This document shows positions 33,802 through 47,119 of a stretch of DNA of 64,000 nucleotides, piece after piece. The stretch comes from Tetmemena sp. SeJ-2015 (lineage: Eukaryota; Ciliophora; Spirotrichea; Sporadotrichida; Oxytrichidae), in assembly GCA_027382625.1 (NCBI GenBank), contig JAJKFJ010021977.1, positions 85,841-149,840 of the forward strand. The letters run 5' to 3'. The position numbers and the translations under genes were made by a program. Under the pieces are notes generated by a model. That model searched no databases, was not told the origin of the DNA, and saw nothing but the letters and a program-made list of their open reading frames with translations. Numbering within the stretch: the first letter of the stretch is position 1; each line of letters begins with the position of its first letter.

Positions 33802-36303
33802 TCATTAACCTAAAGGGAGAAGATAGTTTGTTTGGCAAAATCTTATTGCAAAGAGGATTGAGATCATTCTCTTGAGATATTTATTTAAATCTTTCATACT
33901 CATTATGATGATATTCTGGATCTTAAAATCAGATACTTACCATGAGTACTTCATTAGAGACTGAGAGATCTATAGGGCTCTTGCCTTCCTTATTTTTGGC
34001 AAATAGAGTTGGATGCTTTGTCAAAAAAGAATCGAAGGCAGTCATGATGACCGTACTCTGCACAGAAATGAGCTGGTGTGTTTCCATCAACATCCTTAGC
34101 ATTTGTATCAGAGCCTGCTGAAACTAAAGTCTAGACAACTCCCAGATTTCCTCTGATGCAGGCTATATGCAAGGGAGTTCTCATACTCTTCGTTTAATTT
34201 TTTCAGTAAATTCAAATCAATTTATTTAGTTTTGCATTCAAGACTTGCACCTTACTGAATTAGTATTTCAACGATGTGGGTGTGGCCTTCGCTCGCAGCG
34301 ACATGCAGAGGAGTCCATCCGTCTGAATTAGTACAATTAATTTGGATTTGAGTCTACTGAGGATTGAACGATTTAATTATATTCATGATTCCCAATTAGT
34401 CACCTACTTCAGCAGCTGCCCATAATTGTCTTGCGATATCCTTAATTTGAGACGATAGTTTCTGAGTTGTCTCATTTTTGGAAAAGTACTCTTGCTTGGT
34501 TGCTTAAGGCTGCTCGATTCTTTGAGGTTGTTGATAATTTCCTGCGATGTTGTTATCTGAGCTATTAGAGTAATTACTCTTCCTTAGATTATTTTTGGAT
34601 GGGTTGATTTAAAGAGTAGCCTGAGTTTAATTGCATACACTGCTGTCTTCCTCGTTGTCACTGAAGAATTTATCCATCTTCTGTACGTTGTTTATTGGTG
34701 ATGAGATTACATTCTAAGGTTAATTTACCTAGTAAACATTTTGGTGGGCACTACCTACTCTTTATCCGGAGCCTATGCTTTTTTAAGTTAAGTTGGGCTG
34801 GTAACTTTGCCTTTTCTAGCTAAAAATGTTGGAGTTCTTCCCATTTTAATAATAATTAAGACGTGGGGGACAGGATTTGAGGGGCGTGAATGGAAGTGGA
34901 TTTCTCCTTCAGCGAGTCTCGCTTTCCTATTTGTTGGGTAGTGTTGAATTGTGCTTGCTTGAGGCTTAAGTCTTCATCAAAGCCATTTCTTGATCTTTTG
35001 GAGGCGTTTAGCTGTTAATTATTTTATAAAACTCTCTGATTTTACTAAATTATTTCATAGTAGTTGTTAACTTGACGAGACACAGATCCTATGTTCGAAT
35101 TCTGATTTTGTAAGTTGCTCGCGCTTGCTTACCAACATAAAATAATAAACTTATTAACTTGCTTCAGCTTATTTCCTAGTGCCACTGAGCGTGCTCTGTC
35201 TATTAAAGTTTCTCTCAAGTGTTTGATTTAGCTGTCCCTGGTGAGGCAAGTGGTTTGATGTGAAGGCATTTAAGTGATTGAGATTAGTCTGGTTGAGATG
35301 AGTCTAAATATTATTATTAATGTTTACTCTTCCAATCGGCTGTTGCCCTTGGTGAAGCATATAATCTTGATGGAATTGCGCAGGATTTTTGGCAATGGCC
35401 ACCTTCTTTTACGATCCATTGCTCTGATTTGACTTGTTCAACAGTTTTCCCACCTTTGAGTTTTGCTCTTGGCTGGTCCTCCTTTGAATGAAATTTTTGA
35501 GATTGGCGGAGGGATCCATCTAATTGGTTGTAAATTATTTAGGTTTGGCATTTGCGTATGTTAAATCTTTCATATTTTATAATTAGTTGGAGAGATTAAC
35601 TTGCTGACTGTTGCCGAATGCATTTGGAAAGATGATCTTGTTCTGGATGGCGTTGTTTGCTAGGTTCTTGGTGGAGGAGGGAGTTTTCTTAATTTCCTGG
35701 GAGAGCATCATGTAAATAGAGAATAAGTAAATATAATTTTGGTTTTGTGATTTAAGGTTGTGGAGGTTGGGGACTTCAACAGTGTGATTATTCTCGTTGT
35801 TTATCGAAATGTACTCGTTATTTTTGGCGCCTCCCTGAACAAACATTTTCCCCTGCCCAATTGCTATCTTGTGATTCTTGGGGGAGTTCGAATAGGCTCC
35901 TACGCGGTGCTGTGTTCCTAAATTAAGAGAATAAAAGTTAAGATATAAATTTTCATCAATTGAATTTTTTTGTATTCTTTGGTGGGTAGAGATGTTATTC
36001 TACAAATAAGCCCCATTTGTATTGTTCAGCTGCTACTTTTAAGAAATCATTTGAAGATTTGACTTTATCGGCTTCACATACCGATTATTATAAAATGAGA
36101 TAAAGTATTTTATATTTATTATTTGCTTGTGGACTTGTGGAAGTGCCAGCATAGTGAGGCTTGAATTTGGAGACGACATTGCCATGAGACTAGCGTTTGG
36201 AGGAGCCAATCATCTACTAGGCAAGAGGGTAGTGAGAGGCCAATTGCTAGGTGTGCTGGGAAGTGTAGAGCTAGTTGTTACTGTTATTAAAGTTTGCACT
36301 CAT
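33802..36303 (-). CDS. Ankyrin-repeat protein with long Q/N/S-rich N-terminus
   Basis: Start 36303 (MSANFNNSNNQLYTSQH). About 550 residues of low complexity follow, with several probable introns or IESs, then helical KDIARQLWAAAEVGDQLGIM and ankyrin repeats: SDGWTPLHVAASEGHTHIVE, MRTPLHIACIRGNLGVVQ, DGNTPAHFCAEYGHHDCL, KHPTLFAKNKEGKSPIDLS. Ankyrin repeats are protein-binding scaffolds. Between the third and fourth repeats a T6 run shifts the frame by one; with T5 it reads through, so a homopolymer error is likely. An insert breaks the second repeat near 34210. The last exon after a GTAAGT intron ends at TGA 33802. Confidence 0.8.
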
Positions 36304-36452
36304 ATTACTAGAAAATATTCAATAATTTTACATTTCCCTCTCCAAATTCTCATCAATTATTCCCACTCCATCTCATATCTAAATGAATATGCAAATAAGG
36401 TAATAATATAGATTTATAATATGAAATTGTATAATTATTTATAAATTAAATT

Positions 36453-38569
36453 ATGATAGGAGAAGATAAGTTTTAAAAGAGTTACAAAAGCGAGGAAGCT
36501 TAAGATGCAACAAGTAAAGCAAAAGAGAACAAATAAGCAGAAGCAGTCAACATAAGGATGATAAGTCACATGATGAATTAAAGACAGGAAAATATTCACA
36601 AGAAACTAGCACACTACAAGATGGAGCTACAGGAGTGTCATAGAATGAAGAAACTACTGACTGAAATTAGATAAGGCCAAGCAGTTAATCCTGAACAATT
36701 CAATTAGTTCCAGCCTAGTCAAAGATAGAACACGCTTTTCAGTACATAAGTTAAAAATGAGAGAATTATTGAACAGCCAAGTCCCTCATACTTTGGCTCT
36801 ATTGCTCCTAATAATTAAAGGCAAGGCATAATAAATTCTCATCAAAAGGTTGAAACCAGACCCAGAGAAAATTCATTTGAGCTAGAGTGTATGATGAAAA
36901 GCAGATTTCAATCTCCAGAGTATGATTAATTTTGAAATACTTATTTAATGAATCTTAGTATCTGATTTGTTTAAGCATTGTTAGACATTTGAAGAGTACA
37001 TTTAATCTGCAAAGCATTTCTTGTACGCTACTGATCCTACAACTGGAGCATAAGCCAGCTCAAGAAGACAGCCTGGATAGGAACCCAAGTAGATCTAAGT
37101 AGTAGCTGAATAGAGAATACCCTAGAACAGCCCTAACATGGGAAGCGGAGGAAATAAATAAGTAACCATCTATGTAAGCTAGTTTATTTATATCAGCATA
37201 TCCTTATTTTTTGCATTAGACGAGTAATTTTATATTTTTAATACTAGTCTTGGTTATAATAATTTAGACTACTCAACCGCAGCCAAGCTAACAGGCCAGA
37301 TTATCCTACTAAATGTAAGACTTACCTCCTGCTTAGAAAGTAAACAAGGTCGAAAAACTTAACTAAAACAACGACTATCTCTAAACTCACTTCTCTTCCG
37401 TCTCTAACATCGCTTCCTAAAATCCAGCTTCAAATTTCTCCAGTCCACCTGTTTAAGTGGTAGAGGAAAAGGAAGAGTTCAGACTAGGTCCAGAGATGTT
37501 TATTCCCCTTAAAATGCTGGGAAGCGGCAGTTTCGGAGAGGTCTACTTAGTTAAGGAAAAATACACATCGGAGTTGTTTGCAATGAAGGTGCTCAACAAG
37601 TCAAAGATTATGGGACAGAACTTGGTAAGATACGCCAAGACAGAGAGAAATGTGCTCTCCTATACCAAGCATCCTTTCATCGTTAATCTTAACTATGCCT
37701 TCCAAACAAACACTAAGCTCTTTCTCATTTTGGACTTCTGCCCAGGGTAAGCCAATTTACCTTACTTACATTTTTAGAGGTGATTTGGGAAAGATACTTC
37801 AAAGAGAGAGGAAGTTCACAGAGGATAGGGCAAGAATCTACTCTTGTGAGATCCTACTTGCATTAGAAGATCTCCACAAAAGGGATATTATATATAGAGA
37901 CCTTAAACCTGACAACGTAGTACTGGATTTCGATGGCCATGCTTAACTTACTGACTTTGGTCTCTCAAAAGAAGGTGTAGAAGAGGTTTCAAAGGGAGCT
38001 AAGTCTTTCTGCGGCTCTGTTGCGTACCTAGCTCCAGAAATGCTGCGAAGAGCTGGACATGGAAAGTCAGTGGACTGGTATCTATTTGGAGTGTTGCTTT
38101 ACGAGATGGTGGTGGGCTGCCCTCCTTATTTTTCACCCAAGAAGTAATCTTATAATAAATTAACTTATTATACTTTAGGGAGGAGCTATTTAACAACATT
38201 TAGAAGGGAGTATTGAAGATCCCTGCCAGTCTTGGCGAAGACTGCAAGAACCTCATAGTCAGTCTACTAAACAGAAACCCAAGCAAGAGACTTGGAGCAG
38301 GCCCTGAGGGGAGTGAGGAGATCAAGGCTCACCCTTTCTTTGGGTCAGTGGATTGGAAAGCTGTTAGGGAGAAGAAAATGAATCCTCCCAAACCTGATTT
38401 GAATCATAAATTCATTAAATAACTGAGAGAGATGAGTGAGCCTCCCGACGAAACGCTCTATAGAGTATTCGAAGATGTGGAGGAGCTCGACCCTGATATT
38501 TTTGAAAACAAAACTGTAGAAGGTTGGTCATTCATACAGGGAGTCGGCACCATTATTCATTAAGAATGA
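36453..38569 (+). CDS. AGC-type serine/threonine protein kinase
   Basis: Start [17 protein letters not shown] at 36453. The N-terminal 300 residues are Q/S-rich with a helix ([20 protein letters not shown]). Introns lie in 36960-37340, where joins are uncertain. Kinase domain from about 37470: [14 protein letters not shown] (glycine loop), [10 protein letters not shown] (catalytic Lys), intron 37746-37778, [19 protein letters not shown] (catalytic loop), [23 protein letters not shown] (activation loop), [20 protein letters not shown], intron 38144-38179, then [11 protein letters not shown] and the AGC extension [20 protein letters not shown]. All catalytic residues are present. The tail ends with [14 protein letters not shown], a weak match to a hydrophobic motif. 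TGA 38567. Confidence 0.92.
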
Positions 38570-38949
38570 AAATAAATAGTTATTCTAGTAGCAAAAATCA
38601 TCTCTTTATATCAATCAAGTGGAAACAAATACTAAAATAATGGAACTTACTATTTTCTATAATAGAATCTGAAAGATATTAAAAAACAATCTATATATTA
38701 TTTTACCTTTCTTTCTTATTTATTTGTTCTATATTTTTATCTTTAGAAATGAGTTTAGTTAATTTCTCAATATTTTAAATGATAGTGGCTTTCTCAATAC
38801 TTTCTCTAAATTAAATGAGTTTAGGAAAAGTGGAAATAATTTAAAAAGTGATGGAATATTAAAGTCCTCAGAGGTAACAGCTACAGTTAAATGGTAGTTT
38901 TGGTTAGCATTCAAACCCCCTCGCAAAGATTTAATCTGACTAGCCCAAC
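38570..38949. other. Intergenic, AT-rich
   Basis: 380 bases between two plus-strand genes, with long A/T runs. Nothing recognised. Confidence 0.5.
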
Positions 38950-40528
38950 ATGTTCAGCCCTACTTATGATTTTCAAGACTTATCGGATGATGATATCCAG
39001 TATCTGGATTCTCTGAATAAGAAATTCATCAGCCGTCAAATGAATTTTCAGGCCAGACCATTTAACTTAGCGCCGGAGCAACATAATGCGTACTAGCAGC
39101 AAAACATTCAATCGCTATAGAGCTCATCTTTCCCAACTTAGAATAACTTAAACAAGTCTCATGAATCAGGCACCATCATATTCTCAATTATAGTATAATT
39201 AACTATCTTTCTCTTCACAATATTTTTAGTGTACTGCAAAAAGTGGAAAATGAGTTGACATCACATAGAACTCATGACTATTAACTAACTCCTTCTTAAA
39301 AGCAGGAAGACCGCATGGACATAAGAGAACTGGTGGATCAATCAGGCCACAAAGAGTAAGTCCACTACAAAGATGACTCACACGATTAAGTAATTCAGCA
39401 CACTCCTAATAGCTAACATACCAACCCGTATTAACAGCAAGAAGCAATCCTCAGCAATATATTTCAGCCTCCTGAGTCAAATATCAACCACTACCAACAG
39501 CAGCTCAATCAACTGCTCCTCTCTAACCCCAAATACTAATCGAATGCGGACTAACCTTCAAGGAAATTCAGACTCAGCTAAATCAAGAAAAATAAATCAA
39601 ACAATTAACCCAAACCCTTTAAATGGTCAAAGTAAGAACAAACTTTTGAGAGACTCTCGCAAAATAAAAAGCCTTCTTATATCTAAATAGCAAGGATAAT
39701 TCAAGATATGGAAGAGAAGAAAAAGTGTACTTTCAAACCACAGACTAATGAGGAAGGGAGACGCTACAGAAACTCTCAATAGTTGTTTGAGAAACTCTAT
39801 TCAGAGAAGGATTTATTTATTTAATATGGATCAGAAACAAGAAATGAGCTAGAGAAGGGAACTAATTAAGTAAGCCAAAGAAGTCTTAGGCTGTTCCTTC
39901 AAGCCTCAGAGAATAGCCTTAAACGACTAGCTTTATAAAAATCCTCTAGGACAATCATATAATGGCAAAGAGGTGTTTGAGAAGCTGTATCAAGACCATG
40001 AGAATCTGCAGAAGAGCAGGCAGATTAAAAAGATGGCTTTGGAATAACTTGAATAGTAGGGACTGACATTCACTCCTCAGATAAATCAGAGGAATAGATC
40101 ACTCAGCTAGAATCAATAAAACTAGCATCTTAAACTAAGTCAAAGGGAGAAGTTTGAGCAACTTTATTTGGATTCAGAGAGAAGGAGGCAAAAGATTTTT
40201 AAGATGCAGGAGCAGCAAGAGAAGATTGATTCTCAGCAAACATAGAGAGAGTCCTAAAGACCTAGGCCGCTTTCTTAAATAACTTTAAACATTTTTGGTT
40301 TCAGCTAATAGAACGAATGAATCTAGAGAGGAGAACCCAGGTAGAAGGAATTCGTTTCATTCAACTACTGATGAGAAACCTCGCTATCTAGGCTTGTATG
40401 AAAACTCTATTAAAAAGAAGGAAAGACTCAAAAATTTAGAGGCTTCACTTGACAAAGAAAGGGGGATAACTTTTACACCCCAAAAATTTTCAACAAAAAA
40501 AGATAGGGACAACTCAGCCAACAAATAA
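38950..40528 (+). CDS. Protein with repeated F-x-P-Q / FEKLY units
   Basis: Start MFSPTYDFQDLSDDDIQYLD. After removing three IESs (38, 19 and 28 nt) one frame runs about 500 codons. A repeat is evident: CTFKPQTNEEGRRYRNSQQL-FEKLYSEKD; CSFKPQRIALNDQLY...VFEKLYQDHENLQKSRQIKK; LTFTPQINQRN...FEQLYLDSERRRQKIFKMQE; ITFTPQKF. The unit is an F-x-P-Q turn followed by F-E-x-L-Y and a charged helix. Similar FTPQ-containing repeat proteins are frequent in ciliates and other alveolates, with unknown function. The frame stays open in AT-rich sequence to TGA 40886, so the true end is uncertain; I place it near 40528. Confidence 0.65.
39193..39230 (+). other. IES, 38 nt, pointer GTA, mimicking a membrane helix
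   Basis: GTA at 39193 and 39231. Unspliced, the insert translates to a hydrophobic stretch (IVQLTIFLFTIFLV) and then a TGA. Excised, the frame runs SIIVLQKVENELTSHRTHDY into the rest of the gene. A 37-nt GT-AG reading exists but gives a stop. Confidence 0.7.
39809..39827 (+). other. IES, 19 nt, pointer GGAT
   Basis: GGAT at 39809 and 39828 around 15 A/T bases. Excision gives SEKDQKQEMSQRRELIKQAK, linking repeat unit 1 to unit 2 in frame. Confidence 0.88.
40271..40298 (+). other. IES, 28 nt, pointer TTTC
   Basis: TTTC at 40271 and 40299. Excision gives RPRPLSANRTNESREENPG in frame; unexcised, the frame hits TGA. Confidence 0.85.
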
Positions 40529-40972
40529 CAATTGGATATATATCTAAATACAAAATATAAAATAAATTATAATCTTACTAATTTTATAACACTTCTATTG
40601 GAGAATTAGACTACAATTATTCACTTAACTTCTTTCAGAAATTTTAATTTAATTCTATTCCTCAATTTTTTATTTTAAAAGCTTTTCCTGACTTATTTAG
40701 GTACATTTAATTAACAGATTTTCAAATTAATTCCAGTTATTACTTAGAATATTCATAACTATGATGCTAAATGGCCAAGTGAGGTTGTTATTTTATTCCT
40801 TTATTTTAAATAATGGATATAAAAAACTAAAAAACAATTTTCAAGAAGAACTAGCAGATAAATTTACCACCTAAGCCTACAAAAGTGAATAATAATAAAA
40901 AGTGATTATGTTTAAATAGAATATATTTATTTAGAGAAAATTTATTTAATCCTTCACCACACAATAAGGAAT

Positions 40973-43900
40973 TCACTGTCTGTTGAAATGCTATCTGATT
41001 TTTGCTTCATAGTTTCTTAGTTTCTCCTCGAGTTCTTCTTTGTTCTTCTGCATGACCATTAGTCTGTTCTTTACATCCACAAGGGTAGAGCTTCTCTCGC
41101 CATTAGCAGAAATCTAAAGAGGGGCATCTGTCTGCTCCTTTGTTATGTCTCTATTAGCACTTTATTTAGCTCTTGAAACTTCAATCTCTTGCGTTCTTGG
41201 ACTTCTCTGTCTCAGTTCAGCTTAGTCGTACTTCTGGTAGCTGCTACTTGACTGAAGAGTTTATTTGTGGTAAGATCCTTGACTTGATGGACTCAAATAC
41301 TAAGATCCAAGGGGTGGGTTACTCTTTTGCAAGTTCTGGTAAGACCTTGTTTCTTAAATTGGCAACTGCCTAGGTTAGTAGTTAGTGCTTCCGTTTTAGT
41401 TGTTGTCTAATACACTTTGGGAATGATTTTAGTAAGAATCTTAACAAAATTATGAACAATTATCTCACACAATTAATCTTTGCGAGCATCAAATTGAGAC
41501 TGTTGAGTATTTCTTTCCTAGGCATAATAGGAGGGCTGTGCTGCTCTATTGTTTGAATATAAATATTAAAGGTGATCTTATTCTCTTTATCTGTGAGGAG
41601 ATATCAAACTAGACACTTCATTGTATCTTGTAGGGGTAGCGTTTTGGAATGTTAAAAATACAAAGTAAATAAAAGATATTGCCTGTGTTCTTGGTTCGTT
41701 TTCTCTAATGTCTCTTGTATTATGGAATGGAGAGTACCCACCTCTCTAATCTATAGTGCTTGTTCTTTCATCTCTTGTTTGATTTGCTGATTACTTTATG
41801 GCAGATTTATTCCTGTAATCTTATGATTCTAATCTAAATTGATTGTACTGCTGCCCATCATTTGGCTTCATCGTTGAGAATTATGACGTATTCCCATAAA
41901 AAATAAACTAATCAATAACATCTTCTAGTTTCTTTGGTACTCTTTCTCCCGGATATACGACAGGAGGTTTAGAATTGTAATTTGAAGGAGTCTTTGTGGT
42001 TTCACTCCTATCTTAGTAGTGTCTGTTGGGTTGAGAAGTAAAATCTGGACTCTATAGCATTTCTCTTTGTTGTTGTTTCAACTCCTATATTTGAATTTCT
42101 TGCTGTTTAGTTTATTGAAGGAGTTTTTCATTCTACTCAATAGTTAGCTTATACTTTTCTTAAAGCTGCTGCTTCTCAGTTTTAAATAAAGAGTTCTCCG
42201 ACCTTAAGATTTCATTTTCCTTTTGAACTCCCTCCAAGTTCCTCTTTATTTGGTGTAGCTCTTGCTGAGACTAAAGCTTCTCTTATTCATGATTTTACTT
42301 CTCAACTTTCAGTTTTTGCTAGAACTCTTCTTCTATTTGCCTTTTGGTGTTATCCACTTCTTGAGTGAACTTGTCTACGAACTCACTCATTCTTCTTATT
42401 TCTTCATCTGTGTGGGCCAGTAATTGCTCGTTTTCTATTCTCAACACGTTACTAGTCTAAATCAATTCTCTTTGCTTCTACTTCAGTTCAAAGTTCTCTT
42501 GCCGAAGCAAATCCAGCTATCTATAAAGTTCAACATTAGAACTAGCTCCAGAGCCTGTGTAAGCTGTAGTAGCAGAAGGCACATAGCTTGAACTTTAGGC
42601 TTGAGGTGGTTGAACTTGCTGAGTTCTTTCTCTTGATAAATGTGATCTCTCACTGCTTTCAAACCTTTGTTGAGATGGTTGACTTGGAAACACCACTTCT
42701 CTATTTGAGTCATAGTTGCTTCTTGGATTCTCAATTCTAGGTTGCTCAATAAAAGAATTCTTTGATCCTTAGTAACTCATTTAAGACTGCTCTCCCTAAA
42801 ATTTATTGTACCCTGCTGGCTATTGCTTCTACTCAATAAAATAAATTGTTTATTAAGGCAGGAAACTTTTATCATTTCTATCTTATTTGATTATTTATCC
42901 TGCTCTAGATTCATGTGGGTATTATTCTTGCTACTAAGAGTATTACTGTTCTATTACTGCATATACTGGGTTTCCACTTTCATCAAAGTCCTATCCCAAG
43001 GCAATGCAGAAGTTAGAACCAACTGATATTTAAGTGATTTGTTTCTAGGAGAGTGCTTCTACAATTTAAGGCATCCCTGAATCTCCTTCATTCGAAAGAT
43101 CTATCCTCCCAAACTAACCAAGCCTATTTGAAGTTCCCCAAGTGTAAAGATGGTTCATCTCATCTATGATAGCAGACACAGAATCTCCTACTGCTATTTG
43201 AAGAATAGCTTTATTTGATTTGAGCTCTTAAGGCAACAAGAGAGGATCTTCGTTGCTGAATACTTATCCCCAAACAAATAACCTTCCATCTTAAGTTAGA
43301 GCAGCTGAATGTCTGCTTGCTTGGATCTACTTGAATCTTAAATCTTGCGATAATCCATGCACCAACAGGAAATTGTCGCTTGAATAAGTATGGCCTAGTC
43401 CCAAATTTCCAAATTTATTATTTCCTGCACCATAAATCATGTTGTCTTTGGTAAGGATCAGCGAATGATCTATTCCAGCTTCTATGCACAGTCCTCTGTG
43501 TGGAAACTCTGGAATGTAAGTGAACTCATTCACTTGGTCTATATTTTAAATTCCTAGTTGTCTGAAACTGTTGTCACCGCTTCCCAAAATAAAAATATAA
43601 TTTGATCTCTGGAGTCAATAACTAGAGTATGATTTTTTCCACAGCTAACTTGAATGATTGAAGTTTTAGTTTCACTTTTGAAGTGAACTTGAATTGGTGC
43701 AAACATATTTTGGATAGAGTTGTGGCCAGTTGCTCCGTAAGAGCCTTACCCCCAAGTAAACAAATCTCCATTCTTCAATACAACAGCTGAATGGTTTCCT
43801 CCGCAACTTATTTGAATAGGATAGTTATTGTCGTCTTTAGGCAAAGAGTCTACTAATAGAGGAGCTGAAGATTTTAAGAGGCTAGGATCTCCAACTCCTA

Positions 43901-44185
43901 ATTAACCCTCCTGGTTGTTTCCAACGCAGAATACAAAATAATCACCAGATATGAAACCTGCGTGGCTCTATCCGCATGAGATCTGCTAATTTATTAAATA
44001 CGCTTAATGATGATATCAAATGAAAGAGATTTTGGCAGCTCTGAGAATTGAGGTTGCTCTCCTTCATCTTAGTCATCCGAGTTTGCTAAAGCTAGCTAGC
44101 CGAATTAATCTGAGCCCCAAGAGAAGAACTCTGTATACGGCATCATTTCTTGTTGATTTAGGATAGAACTTTAATTGGCCTCCAT
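40973..44185 (-). CDS. RCC1-repeat protein fused to a coiled coil
   Basis: Start 44185 (MEANQSSILNQQEMMPYTEF). RCC1 beta-propeller blades: FSWGSDQFGQLALANSD, ISCGQSHAGFISGDYFVF, CVGNNQEGQLGVGDP, QISCGGNHSAVVLKNGDLF, TWGQGSYGATGHNS, YGAGNNKFGNLGLGHTYSSD and LYTWGTSNRLGQFGRIDLS. RCC1 blades act as exchange factors or protein scaffolds. The frame then passes without a stop, through a Q-rich linker (IEQKQQPAGYNKFQGEQSQ), into a long coiled coil (QLDLLRQENFELKQKQRELI; LEGVQKENEILRSENSLFKT) and a C-terminal helix (DVKNRLMVMQKNKEELEEKL) with TGA 40973. An extra T near 43595 shifts one blade. Introns near 41390-41690 and 43985-44000 are not fully resolved. Confidence 0.82.
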
Positions 44186-44315
44186 TATCCATAAAATTAT
44201 AAATTTAACTTTAAAAAAGAGTTGCATTATTTTATCAATATTTTTTTTAATTTTGAATATAACCGTTTAACTTTGTATTTAAATTAATGACTGAAATATA
44301 CTTTGCTTAAAGTAA

Positions 44316-46780
<2,465 letters not shown>

Positions 46781-47119
46781 TTTTGTTTCAAATTTAAATC
46801 ATAACTATACTAATCATGAGGAGAACAAAATCAATTATTGCCAGAAAACATTTAGTTTAACAATTGTATTACAAAATTCATTGAAGGATATCTATTAGAA
46901 ATATAAACGATTAGATATAGTTCAAGATAAATGGCTCGATAGAGAGATTGAAACTCGTATTTTGATATATTTACATCATCTACATCATTCTTATAACTTG
47001 CTCGACATATAAGAGCCAATAGAATAACCCATGTCATCGGATATTACTTAATAAAATTTGAGATCAGGAAAGATTCCAAGACTGTTAGAGCTTAAGAACT
47101 TTCCTTCGCAATTTGCAAT
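46781..47119. other. Intergenic gap
   Basis: About 340 bases between two minus-strand genes; AT-rich, nothing recognised. Confidence 0.4.
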
